Below, in pieces: positions 1 through 8,054 of a DNA stretch of 64,000 nucleotides. A program made the position numbers and the translations under genes. Under the pieces are notes generated by a model. That model was not told where the DNA came from, ran no database searches, and saw nothing but the letters and a program-made list of their open reading frames with translations. Positions within the stretch are counted from its first letter, which is position 1. The number at the start of each line of letters is the position of its first letter. Source of the stretch: Myxococcales bacterium (lineage in GTDB: Bacteria; Myxococcota_A; Polyangia; Palsa-1104; JAEUJZ01); NCBI GenBank assembly GCA_016794505.1, contig JAEUJZ010000139.1, forward strand, positions 62,001-126,000, written 5' to 3'.

Positions 1-1
1 C

Positions 2-2095
2 GACGACGTTCGCTCGCCGTCGCGTGAAGCGGCATCGGTGCTGAGCAATGCCGACGGTGACTTCACGCTGAAGGTGCCGGCGGGGAAGCTGCGGCTGCGC
101 ATCATCGCAGCAGGCTTTGAGTCGCTGCGGCAAGAGCTTGTGCTGCGTCCCGGCGAAAATCGCCATGAGTTTCTGCTGCGCCGAACCCGCGGGAACAGTC
201 CGTTTGCGACGGTGGTACGCGCGGACCCGCCACACCAAGGCCAGCAGACCAGCCTGCGCGGCGAAGAGCTGACGACGCTGCCGGGCAGCCTGGGCGATCC
301 ATTCCGCGTGATGGGACTTCTTCCGGGAGTGGCGACGCCGGTTCCGCTGCTGCCGGTGTTCGTCGTGCGCGGTGCCAGTCCGGGGATGAACGGCTTTTTC
401 CTCGATGGAATGCGCGTGCCGCAGCTCTTTCATCTGCTGGTGGGGGGCGGCATTGCACACGCGCGCTTGGTCGATCAGATCGACTTCTATCCCGGTGCCT
501 ATGATGCGTCGCTGGGGCGCTACGGCGGAGGCGTGATGGTGGGCCGAACGCGCGCGGCGCGGGCCGATGCCTGGCATGGCGAGCTGGAAGTAAAGCTCTA
601 CGATGTCTCGGCGCTGCTAGAGGCTCCTTTGCCCGGCGGTCTGCGCGTGTCGCTGTCGGGGCACTATGGCTATCCCGGTCCGATCGTGCATGCCATCGAC
701 AGCCGCGTCGACGTCGGGTACTGGGACTATCATCTGCGCCTCGATGTGCGTGGGCTTACGGTCCAGGTCCTCGGTTCGTACGATCAGGTGACCATTGTCG
801 ACCCCAACCTGTCGGCGATGGCGCAGAAGCCCGTCGACAACACCTTTCGCGTGATGTTTCACCGCCTGCAGGCGGTGTATCGCCACAGTGGTCACGGCTG
901 GCAGGTGGAAGCCGGAGCCGTCGGTGGCGTCGACGAGATGACCATCTTTCAAGGCAACGGTGTGCGCAAGCTGTCGCTGAATATGCGCGCCTTGGCCAGC
1001 TATCGCACGCAGATCGGGACTGGCGAGCATGGTGCCTGGCTGCGCCTGCGCGTCGGTATCGATGGTGAGATCTCGCGCTTTACCGCCGAGAACTTTGACC
1101 CCGATCCCGTGCGAGCGCGGCCTGATGATCTCGGCGAGCTGGGCACCTCGCGCGATGGCATGGTCGGCGCGGCGTATGGTGTCGCTACCATCGGTCCGCT
1201 GCATCCCGGCCGCCTGCAGTTGACGCTATCGGGGCGAGTGGATGTGTATCGCGCGGCGACGGTGACGCTGCTTGGCTTCGATCCGCGACTGCAGCTTCGA
1301 TCGCAGCTGACATCGTGGCTGACGCTGCACGGTGGCGTCGGGATCTATCAGCAGCCGCCGAGCTTTCCCGTGCCACTGCCCGGCATCGATACCTTTGCTT
1401 TGCAGCTGGGTCTGCAGCGCGCGACGCACCTGGCCTTGGGACAAGAAGCGACGCTGCCTTGGAACCTGTTCTTTGCGCTGACCGGCTTCTACCAGCGCTA
1501 CGAAAAATCCAACGATGTCGTCCTCGACTTCACGCCACAGCTCTGCACCTCGCCACCGCCCGAGTCGCTGACGGGCTATATCGCGCAGGTGATGCGGCAG
1601 GTCGACGGTGTGTCGTATGGCATGGAGCTGATGCTGCGTCGCCAGCGTGGCCGCGTCACAGGCTGGCTGGCGTATACGCTGGGGCGGGCTGAGCGCTCGT
1701 ACACCTGCGGTCTGCGGCCTGCGGACTATGACCAGACGCATGTGTTAAACGTGGTGCTGCAGCTGCGACTGCCTTGGAACCTGATGCTGGGCGGGCGGTT
1801 TTTTTATTCGACGGGGCGACCGTATACACAGCTCATTCCCCCCGACGGTGCCGGCACCGTGCGCAACAACCAGCGCATCCCCGACACGATCCAGTTTGAT
1901 GTGCGCATCGATCGCGAGTGGATCTTTCGCCGCTTTGCGCTCGACGTGTTTCTGGAAGTGGTCAACACCACCTTTGGGCAAGCGGTGTTCGGCATCGCCT
2001 ATCCGCGGCAGGGCAACATCACGCGCTTCGACATGCCGCAGCTAAACGGCTTCAACTGGATCTTGCCGTCGATCGGCGTCCGCGGGCGCTTCTGA
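2..2095 (+). CDS. TonB-dependent receptor, 5'-truncated by window edge
   Basis: The reading frame is already open at base 2, so the GTG at 38 is probably internal and the true N-terminus with signal peptide lies outside the window. The visible protein starts in a carboxypeptidase-regulatory-like beta domain (ADGDFTLKVPAGK, residues ~15-60). A plug domain follows (VVRGASPGMNGFFLDGMRVP), then a long series of amphipathic strands ending in a terminal aromatic strand (IGVRGRF), typical of outer-membrane barrels. Such receptors import bulky ligands across the outer membrane using TonB energy; the ligand cannot be told. The stop lies 5 bp from the convergent lexA stop. About 690 residues are visible, somewhat short for a complete Oar-type receptor, which fits the truncation. 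Confidence 0.85.
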   Translation, partial: DDVRSPSREAASVLSNADGDFTLKVPAGKLRLRIIAAGFESLRQELVLRPGENRHEFLLRRTRGNSPFATVVRADPPHQGQQTSLRGEELTTLPGSLGDPFRVMGLLPGVATPVPLLPVFVVRGASPGMNGFFLDGMRVPQLFHLLVGGGIAHARLVDQIDFYPGAYDASLGRYGGGVMVGRTRAARADAWHGELEVKLYDVSALLEAPLPGGLRVSLSGHYGYPGPIVHAIDSRVDVGYWDYHLRLDVRGLTVQVLGSYDQVTIVDPNLSAMAQKPVDNTFRVMFHRLQAVYRHSGHGWQVEAGAVGGVDEMTIFQGNGVRKLSLNMRALASYRTQIGTGEHGAWLRLRVGIDGEISRFTAENFDPDPVRARPDDLGELGTSRDGMVGAAYGVATIGPLHPGRLQLTLSGRVDVYRAATVTLLGFDPRLQLRSQLTSWLTLHGGVGIYQQPPSFPVPLPGIDTFALQLGLQRATHLALGQEATLPWNLFFALTGFYQRYEKSNDVVLDFTPQLCTSPPPESLTGYIAQVMRQVDGVSYGMELMLRRQRGRVTGWLAYTLGRAERSYTCGLRPADYDQTHVLNVVLQLRLPWNLMLGGRFFYSTGRPYTQLIPPDGAGTVRNNQRIPDTIQFDVRIDREWIFRRFALDVFLEVVNTTFGQAVFGIAYPRQGNITRFDMPQLNGFNWILPSIGVRGRF

Positions 2096-2100
2096 CGTCA

Positions 2101-2952
2101 CTACGTGATGCGGCGATAGATACCGACGACAGTGCCGAGCAAGTTTACGGGCTTGAACTCGCTCTTTTTGACCTCGATGGGAACCATGCGGCTGTTGGCG
2201 GGCTTAAAGACGATGCGATCGCGCTCGGGATAAAAGTACTTCACCGTCGCCTCGTCGTTGATCATCGCGACGACGATGTCGCCCGCGCGGGCCACCGACT
2301 GCTTCTTGACGAACAGATAGTCGCCATCGTGGATGCCCGCTTCAATCATCGAGTCGCCCTTGACGCGCAGCGCAAAGACATCGCGATGATTGCCCAAAAA
2401 GAAGCGATCGACTTGCACCGTGTCTTCGCGCTGCTCAAACGCCAAAAGTGGCTGACCGGCGGCGACGCGGCCAAGCAGCGGCACTTCGACGACGTCTTCG
2501 GACAGGGCTGCTGCGGCGGTGACCATGGCCTGACTGGCCGCGCGCGATAGGTTCTGGCCCTCGTCGCTCTGCTCTCCGTCGGGGTTCTTGACGCGCAGGG
2601 CACGCGACTTCAGATCGTGGCGCTCTAAGAAGCCCTTTCGTTCGAGCGCTCGCAGGTGGTCGTTGACGCCGTTTGTCGATCGGATCTGCATGTGCTGACC
2701 GATCTCGCGCAGCGTCGGGGGATAGCCGCGGCTGCGGATGCTCTGGCTGATGAACTGCAACACTTGACGCTGCCGATCGGTCAGGCGATCGCGCCCTGGC
2801 TCGTCGGCTTCACTGCGCTCGTCTTCTATCTCTGGGTCGCGATCACCGGCCAGGCGCAGGGCCGGGCGAGGGCTGACTACGGGGGGACGACTCGCTCGCC
2901 CACGCCGCGTCATCGTCGTCGTTGAATGCTGTTTTCCGTCGTTGTCTCTCAT
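2101..2952 (-). CDS. lexA: LexA repressor, SOS regulator
   Basis: Transcriptional repressor and self-cleaving S24 peptidase. A winged-helix DNA-binding domain covers residues ~56-115 (LTDRQRQVLQFI, YPPTLREIG). The Ala165-Gly166 cleavage site lies in RVAAGQ, and the catalytic dyad is Ser201 (KGDSM) with Lys238 (EATVKYF). At 283 residues it is longer than usual (~200-230) because of a ~55-residue charged N-terminal extension. The ATG 13 codons in (MTRRGR) is an alternative start that would shorten it only slightly. A convincing promoter and repeated GTTCAGT half-sites lie upstream at 3030-3072, consistent with autorepression. The gene sits beside the imu cassette and about 18 kb from recA. Confidence 0.95.
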   Translation of the reverse strand: MRDNDGKQHSTTTMTRRGRASRPPVVSPRPALRLAGDRDPEIEDERSEADEPGRDRLTDRQRQVLQFISQSIRSRGYPPTLREIGQHMQIRSTNGVNDHLRALERKGFLERHDLKSRALRVKNPDGEQSDEGQNLSRAASQAMVTAAAALSEDVVEVPLLGRVAAGQPLLAFEQREDTVQVDRFFLGNHRDVFALRVKGDSMIEAGIHDGDYLFVKKQSVARAGDIVVAMINDEATVKYFYPERDRIVFKPANSRMVPIEVKKSEFKPVNLLGTVVGIYRRIT

Positions 2953-3029
2953 GGTCGACCTCGCCTGCCGGATCTGAATTCGCGGGGCCAGCGCGTCGGA
3001 GGATGGCCTCGTGCGGACTCTGGGGGGGG

Positions 3030-3072
3030 ACTGAACTTTTGGCAGCCTACTGAACGGACGGTCCTATGTCAA
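3030..3072 (-). promoter_or_regulatory. lexA promoter with two GTTCAGT half-sites
   Basis: On the minus strand a perfect -35 TTGACA (3067-3072) and a -10 TAGGCT (3044-3049) are separated by 17 bp. The heptamer GTTCAGT occurs in the spacer (3049-3055) and again at the predicted start point (3030-3036), 19 bp apart in direct orientation. From memory, the LexA box reported for Myxococcus xanthus ends in GTTCAG, so these are candidate autorepression sites. The predicted leader to the lexA ATG is ~85 nt. The rest of the gap up to 3300 shows nothing beyond the RBS of the next gene. Confidence 0.55.
3043..3059 (-). promoter_or_regulatory. shared lexA/recA upstream element, copy 1
   Basis: CAGCCT-N3-GAACGGAC on the plus strand, reading GTCCGTTC-N3-AGGCTG toward lexA. 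The same 14 fixed bases at the same spacing recur upstream of recA (21937-21953) in the same orientation relative to the gene. This copy overlaps the -10 and spacer of the lexA promoter. Confidence 0.5.
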
Positions 3073-3300
3073 ACCCCCGAAATGCAGGGCCTGCGGACGG
3101 CTGGGCCGCCTGCGCAAAAGGGTCGATCGGGGACCTTGGACGGGTGCAAGTGGGTGAGATCGTGGACGAATTTTTGTTCGCCCTCGCTCCGTCGCGAGTA
3201 GGCTGTAAAGAATGCGACGTAGCTGCATCGAGAGGCTAGGCCCCCATCGCGGCATGGACGCGCGGGCTGCAGCGGCCCCGCGACAGATACGGAGGAACAC

Positions 3301-4236
3301 GTGATAGGGGTCTTGCTCGGGCTCTTGTCCCTGTCGCCGCCGGCTCTGGATGTTGCTCTGCCTCGCCCGAGTGAGCTGTCGGCGGTGGCCGGCGATCCCA
3401 TCGAGCTAGAGCGCTTGGCGGCTCGCCTGGGGGGCTCGCGCCTGCTGTCCCTGTGGACCGATAGCGCGACGCGTGGGCAGAGCCGGCCGGCGACGGTCCT
3501 GCTGCGCGGCCTCGGTCTTATGTCGCTGCAGCATCCCGAGCGAGCGTGTCAGCTGCTGCCGATTTTTTTGGACACCGTGCTGCCGCTGGTCCGCAGCCAG
3601 CGTCTTGACGAAGGCATGACTCGGACGGTCGCCGAGACCTTGCTGCGGATTGGCGAGGGCATTGGCCTTGCTCCCTGGGAAGGCGACTTTGGCGGGCCAC
3701 CGCAGGGCATGGACTTGACGCCAGAAGTCAGCGACGCCGCCCGTCGCCTGGTCGCCATCACCCTGGATCGCTCTGGCAGTCTGCCGCTGCTTCTGCGCGA
3801 GGCTGCGTTGGGGGCATTGGCAGCGCTGCCGGTGTCTGCGTGGGCGCCTTTTTCAGGTCTGCTTTCGACGCTGGCCCAGGAACGTGAGCAGCCGGGCCTG
3901 CAGCGCGCCGCAATGACTGCCTTGGCGGTGCTCAGCCAACACGATCGCAGCCCGGCATTGGCCGAGATTGCTCTGCACAGCGACGATCCCAGCGTGGCAG
4001 CCCAAGCCGCTGGAGAGCTGTGCTTGGTGGCATCACCGCCTTCGCGTCGTGCCGCGACACCGACGAGCACAGCGCTCAGTCCGGCGCTGGCCACCCGCGT
4101 GCGCTCGCTGGCTGCCCTTGATTTTTCGCCGCCCCACCGTCAGCGGTTAGGAGAGTGTCTGCGCCTTTTGGGAACGCCGCAGGATCGTGCGCTGTGGCAG
4201 AACATTCAGATTGCAGCCAAGCGCCCCCGTCGCTGA
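3301..4236 (+). CDS. secreted or anchored HEAT-like helical repeat protein, unknown function
   Basis: I do not recognise a named family. The GTG start is supported by a GGAGG box 6 bases upstream. The first ~18 residues (MIGVLLGLLSLSPPALDVA) look like a short hydrophobic signal or anchor. The rest is Ala/Leu-rich helical hairpins (REAALGALAALPVSAW, LQRAAMTALAVLSQHD, DPSVAAQAAGELC), suggesting HEAT/ARM-type repeats and a binding or scaffolding role rather than catalysis. It is read divergently from lexA and is followed 18 bp later by another unknown gene, so the two may form an operon placed between lexA and the mutasome genes. Confidence 0.7.
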   Translation: MIGVLLGLLSLSPPALDVALPRPSELSAVAGDPIELERLAARLGGSRLLSLWTDSATRGQSRPATVLLRGLGLMSLQHPERACQLLPIFLDTVLPLVRSQRLDEGMTRTVAETLLRIGEGIGLAPWEGDFGGPPQGMDLTPEVSDAARRLVAITLDRSGSLPLLLREAALGALAALPVSAWAPFSGLLSTLAQEREQPGLQRAAMTALAVLSQHDRSPALAEIALHSDDPSVAAQAAGELCLVASPPSRRAATPTSTALSPALATRVRSLAALDFSPPHRQRLGECLRLLGTPQDRALWQNIQIAAKRPRR

Positions 4237-4254
4237 GTTCACGGATTTTGTGCC

Positions 4255-5670
4255 ATGGCCGATCCAGTCTGTTTTTCGGTCGCTGATGCCTTGGCTGGCC
4301 TGTTTCGTTTAGAGCGAAGGTCACCGACGCTGCGCGGCTCGGTTCCGCTGCGCGTGGCCCAGGCCTGCGTACCGCTTCTTCAAGGCAATGCGTTCGGCTG
4401 GCAGGTGGTCTTGCAGGAAAAGTGGCCGCTTGCGCGCGGTCCTCTTGGCTTCTCGCTGCATCTCGACGCAGAGTCGCTGGCGCGGCTGCAGCAGCGCTAT
4501 GCCCAGGGCCTAGCGCGGGCGCTTGCCGCTGGCTGGCTGCAAAAAGGCAGTGCATGGCATCGTTTTCTGACGGAGCATGCGCTGTTTTTGGCCCCGCCGC
4601 GGCGCCTGGGACGAAGGCCGGTTCTGGTGGTGTGGACAGGTCTGTTTGTGCAGCCAGATCGTGGGCTTGGCTTGCGCCTAGTGCCCGTCGGAAATCGTCG
4701 CTCGCATAGCTGGCTGTTGGCAGAGGCGCTGTACAGCGAAGCGGAGATCGCCGAGCCATCGCAAACCACCGCGGGCCTGATCCCGCTGTGCCTTACGCTG
4801 TCTGTGTCCGAGGCGGCTCAGCGCAGCCCGACGCTGCAGCTAGGCGGAGAGCTTGCCTGCTTGGCCGTCATGCCGCTCGCCGCCACGTTTGCCGTCCGGT
4901 CCCTGGCCGAGTGCAACGAGGTGGGGCGGGCTCACTGCTCGTTTTACGACGCCAGCTATTTTCGCCACAAAGAGGGCAGTGCCACCCGTCGCTATCGCAA
5001 GCAGATCAAGGTGTACCCCGAAGACGGCCCAGCATCGCGCGGTCTGGCTGCTGCTCGCGCGGATCTTTTTGGATCGCAAATCCACGGCGAGATCATCGTC
5101 GCAGGACCGACGGAGTTTGAGCTGGTCAGCGATGAAAACGTCGTTACCGCCTTAGGGCCGGAACCAAGGCGGCGGGCGCCGCAGGCTCCGCGCTTGCAGC
5201 ATGTCGTGTTTCGCAACCTGCTCGATTTTCGCGCTCGCTTCGACGGGGCCAGCGTCAGTTTGGACTTCGACGCCCACGAGCTAGAGCAGAAAGCACAGCC
5301 CCTTTTTCAAGGCTTTCGCCGTCTGTATGGCGCGGGCTTTGTCGACAAACACCCCGGCGCGCTTTTGTACTTGAGCAAGTACTTCACGGCGCATCCGCCC
5401 GGTGAGCCGCACTTCTTCGTCAAGCCCTGGGCGTTCACGCGCACACCGCCCGGCTGCTCGGTCCTCGTCGACGGGTATCCCGGCGATGGCTATGAAGTCC
5501 TGCGCGGAGTCATCGCCTGCGACCAGTTTCACGCGACGCCGGCCGTCTTTTCCGTGCAGCGCAGCGACGAGTGGCTGAGTGTGCCGGGGCGAGCGCCGCT
5601 CGTACGCGTTCTGGCTCTGCCGCGGTCGCTGCTGTCGGCGACGTTTCGCAGCCTGCACGCGCCGGCCTAG
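4255..5670 (+). CDS. hypothetical protein, 471 aa
   Basis: No family recognised with confidence. The ATG start lies 18 bp after the previous stop. There is no signal peptide or membrane segment. The C-terminal half is richer in aromatic and conserved-looking motifs (HFFVKPWAFTRTPPGCSVLVDGYPGDGYEVLRG split over residues ~385-425; QKAQPLFQGFRRLYGAGF) and could be a beta-rich enzyme or binding fold. One internal stretch (ECNEVGRAHCSFYDASYF) has two Cys. It precedes imuA by ~90 bp, but the imuA promoter candidate lies between them, so co-regulation with the mutasome is not shown. Confidence 0.7.
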   Translation: MADPVCFSVADALAGLFRLERRSPTLRGSVPLRVAQACVPLLQGNAFGWQVVLQEKWPLARGPLGFSLHLDAESLARLQQRYAQGLARALAAGWLQKGSAWHRFLTEHALFLAPPRRLGRRPVLVVWTGLFVQPDRGLGLRLVPVGNRRSHSWLLAEALYSEAEIAEPSQTTAGLIPLCLTLSVSEAAQRSPTLQLGGELACLAVMPLAATFAVRSLAECNEVGRAHCSFYDASYFRHKEGSATRRYRKQIKVYPEDGPASRGLAAARADLFGSQIHGEIIVAGPTEFELVSDENVVTALGPEPRRRAPQAPRLQHVVFRNLLDFRARFDGASVSLDFDAHELEQKAQPLFQGFRRLYGAGFVDKHPGALLYLSKYFTAHPPGEPHFFVKPWAFTRTPPGCSVLVDGYPGDGYEVLRGVIACDQFHATPAVFSVQRSDEWLSVPGRAPLVRVLALPRSLLSATFRSLHAPA

Positions 5671-5727
5671 CGCGGGGGCGGGCAAGAACGGTGGGTAAAA
5701 TTTTGCCTGTGTTTACCTGTTTTCTTC

Positions 5728-5755
5728 TTGCTTGATCACTGCTCATTTGTACACT
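5728..5755 (+). promoter_or_regulatory. candidate imuA promoter
   Basis: -35-like TTGCTT (5728-5733), a 16-bp spacer and -10-like TACACT (5750-5755). The ATG at 5762 begins 6 bases after the -10, so transcription would start at or next to the start codon and give a leaderless mRNA; no Shine-Dalgarno is visible. ACTGTTCG (5753-5760) overlaps the -10 and shares GTTC(G) with the element upstream of recA, a weak candidate for LexA control. Confidence 0.4.
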
Positions 5756-5761
5756 GTTCGT

Positions 5762-6652
5762 ATGTCAAGTATGGCTGCCCGAGCGCTTTCAGCGACGAGC
5801 GATCTCTCTCTGCCTGTGGAAACGAGCGCAGAAGAGTCGCCACGCTCGCTTGGTTCGGCCCGCTTGGCTGCTGGTGGTAATCCTGGCCAAGGCGATGCCC
5901 TGTCTGTGCTGCGGCAGAAGCTCTCGGCGCAGGCTCCGGCCCGTCACGCTCCGGCTCCGCTTTCGACGACGCTAGAGCCGCTGGATGCTGCTCTGCGCGG
6001 GGGCCTGCCGCGCGGCAAGCTCGTCGAGATCGCGGGCGGGGCTGGCAAGCTGGCCTTTACTCTTTTGGCCTTGGCCGCGGCAACGCAGCGCGGTGAGCTG
6101 TGTGCATTCATCGACGTCGAAGACGCGCTCGATGTGCAGACCGCAGAGCGTGTCGGCGTCGATCTGCATCAACTGCTGTGGGTCCGCCCCCGCACTGGCG
6201 ATCGCGAGTCCAGCGAGACAGATCGCGCCGCAGTCGGGAAGAGCGCAGCGGCAAACGAAGCAACAACGGCCAGTCCTGAAGACCGCGTCAGCGACGGACT
6301 GAAGGCGCTAGATTTGCTGTTGTCGGCCGGAGGCTTTGGCCTGGTGGTTCTTTATTTGGGGGGCGCCGCGACGCGCAACAAGCAGGCGGCACGAGCTTGT
6401 GCATCGAGCGCGGCCTGGTCTCGCGTGCTGGGGCGAGCCGAAAAAGCCAACACCGCGCTCTTGCTGGTCAGCGACGAAGCAGTCAGCGGTAGCTTTGCCG
6501 TCGCAACCCTGCGCTGCGCCAGCGGAGAAGCCATCTGGCAGCGCGTTCCCGGCGGTCGCTGGCTTCTGCACAGCCAGCGCACAGCCATCGAAGTGACGCG
6601 CAGCCGACTGTCTGCTCCCGGCGACTCGATCGCCCTACGCATGCTGCGATAG
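5762..6652 (+). CDS. imuA: ImuA, RecA-like mutasome accessory protein
   Basis: RecA/SulA-related protein that works with ImuB and DnaE2 in damage-induced mutagenic synthesis. The core aligns with RecA: LDAALRGGLPRGKLVEI and ELCAFIDVEDALDVQTAERVGV match the corresponding RecA stretches. The Walker A position reads GGAGKLA, keeping Lys but lacking the following Thr/Ser, so ATP hydrolysis is doubtful. A low-complexity insert (residues ~150-180, SETDRAAVGKS) splits the core. I chose the ATG at 5762 because of the -10 box just upstream; an in-frame TTG at 5732 would add 10 residues. It is followed 14 bp later by imuB. Confidence 0.85.
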   Translation: MSSMAARALSATSDLSLPVETSAEESPRSLGSARLAAGGNPGQGDALSVLRQKLSAQAPARHAPAPLSTTLEPLDAALRGGLPRGKLVEIAGGAGKLAFTLLALAAATQRGELCAFIDVEDALDVQTAERVGVDLHQLLWVRPRTGDRESSETDRAAVGKSAAANEATTASPEDRVSDGLKALDLLLSAGGFGLVVLYLGGAATRNKQAARACASSAAWSRVLGRAEKANTALLLVSDEAVSGSFAVATLRCASGEAIWQRVPGGRWLLHSQRTAIEVTRSRLSAPGDSIALRMLR

Positions 6653-6666
6653 CGACGGAGACTGTC

Positions 6667-8034
6667 ATGCGCCTGCCTTCGCGGATTGCCTGTCTTCGCC
6701 TGTTTGATGCAGTCGCGCCTGCGGCGTCTCGTTTGGATGCGCTGCACGATTTGGCCACGGCATTTTCGCCGCGGATTGAGCGCGGGCGTTCCCTTTTGGA
6801 ACCCACGGTCTGCTTAGAAGTCGGCGATCTGCGACGGCTGTACCCCAGTGAGTATGAGCTCGTCTCGGCCATGCAGGCCATGGCGACAGAGCTGGAGTTT
6901 TCTTGCGGTGTGGCCATCGCCAGCAACAAGGCCGTGGCGCAGGTGCGGGCGCGCGGGCTGAGTCCGCAGGCGCCATCGGCGATCGTGCCGGCTGGCTGGG
7001 AACGCAGCGCCATCGCCTCGCTGCCCTTGTCCGTGCTGGCTCCGTCGGCGGATCAGATTGTGCGCTTGCGGCAGTGGGGTCTTGCACAGGTCGGAGACTT
7101 GGCCCGCTTGCCACGAAAAGCCGTGGCCGCCCGCCTGGGACAGAGCGGTCTGCTTTTGCATCAGCTGGCCTGCGGCGAGTGCCAGGCTCCACTTTATCCC
7201 TCGCCCCCGTCGGCAGAGGTCGTCGAAGAGCAGGGTCTGCTCGACCCCGTTGCAGATCTAGAGCCGCTCTTGTTCGTGCTTCGTGGGCTGATCGATCGCG
7301 TTGTGACGAGGCTGCGGGCGCGATCATCGGCGTGCGGCGGCTTGCAGTTACGCCTGCAGCTTGCAGAGCCGCTGTCGGCCCGCGGGGCCTCGCATGGAGA
7401 AGAGCGGCGCGCCATCGCGGTGGCTGCTCCGACGCAGAAAGTGCCTGCGCTGCTGGATCTTGTGCGCGTGTCGCTGGAATCACAGCCGCTGCGTGCCGCC
7501 ATCGAGCGCATCGAGATCCGCGCGCAGCCCGTCGACCCGCGGCCGGTGCAGCTCGATCTGTTTGCGCCAGCTGGCCCCGCGCCCGAGCGCTTGGCGACGA
7601 CGCTGGCTCGCCTGCAGGCGCTGTGCGGAGCGAGCCGCATCGGACAGCCGCAGGTACCGGATCGCTATACACCAGGGGCCGCGGATCTGGCCGAGTTCGT
7701 CGAGCCCAGCCTGCGTCGACCCCGCAGCGATGCTGCGACAGTCCCGCGCGGATCAGACATGAACGCCGTGACGGCGACGCTGAGCCTGTTTCTGGCGACA
7801 CGCGTCCTGCGTCCTGCCCAGCCGGCGCAGGTGCTGTGCCAGGCCGTGGCACCGACTCGCTTAGACGGCGGACCGTACGCTGGCGAGGTGCGACGCAGTG
7901 GCGGTCCCTATCGATTTTGCGAGGACGGACAGACGCACGATTACTTCGATGTCGAGCTGGAAAGCGGCAGCCTGCTGCGCTTGCGCCATGACCTAGATCA
8001 GGGCAGCTGGTTCGTCGACGCGGTCTATGACTGA
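6667..8034 (+). CDS. imuB: ImuB, Y-family-like polymerase subunit, probably non-catalytic
   Basis: Distant member of the Y-family DNA polymerases acting as adaptor in the ImuA-ImuB-DnaE2 mutasome. The N-terminal region (RIACLRLF, residues 6-13) lacks the acidic catalytic residues of active Y-family enzymes. Little-finger and helix-hairpin features are visible (LRQWGLAQVGDLARLPRKAVAARLG, residues ~138-162). QLDLF at residues 295-299 is a clear beta-clamp binding pentapeptide, the known recruitment point of ImuB. At 455 aa it is slightly short. It is co-directional with imuA (14 bp gap) and dnaE2 (20 bp gap), so the three are probably one transcript. Confidence 0.88.
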   Translation: MRLPSRIACLRLFDAVAPAASRLDALHDLATAFSPRIERGRSLLEPTVCLEVGDLRRLYPSEYELVSAMQAMATELEFSCGVAIASNKAVAQVRARGLSPQAPSAIVPAGWERSAIASLPLSVLAPSADQIVRLRQWGLAQVGDLARLPRKAVAARLGQSGLLLHQLACGECQAPLYPSPPSAEVVEEQGLLDPVADLEPLLFVLRGLIDRVVTRLRARSSACGGLQLRLQLAEPLSARGASHGEERRAIAVAAPTQKVPALLDLVRVSLESQPLRAAIERIEIRAQPVDPRPVQLDLFAPAGPAPERLATTLARLQALCGASRIGQPQVPDRYTPGAADLAEFVEPSLRRPRSDAATVPRGSDMNAVTATLSLFLATRVLRPAQPAQVLCQAVAPTRLDGGPYAGEVRRSGGPYRFCEDGQTHDYFDVELESGSLLRLRHDLDQGSWFVDAVYD

Positions 8035-8054
8035 ATCAAGGATCGAGGCGGCCC

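Noticed and set aside
5746..5762. Canonical LexA box before imuA
   Set aside because: Only GTTC and a few positions agree with the myxobacterial motif or with the lexA/recA element; kept only as a weak candidate within the promoter entry.
6665..7852. 395-codon minus-strand frame
   Set aside because: Antisense to imuB, with low-complexity Arg/Ala/Pro sequence.
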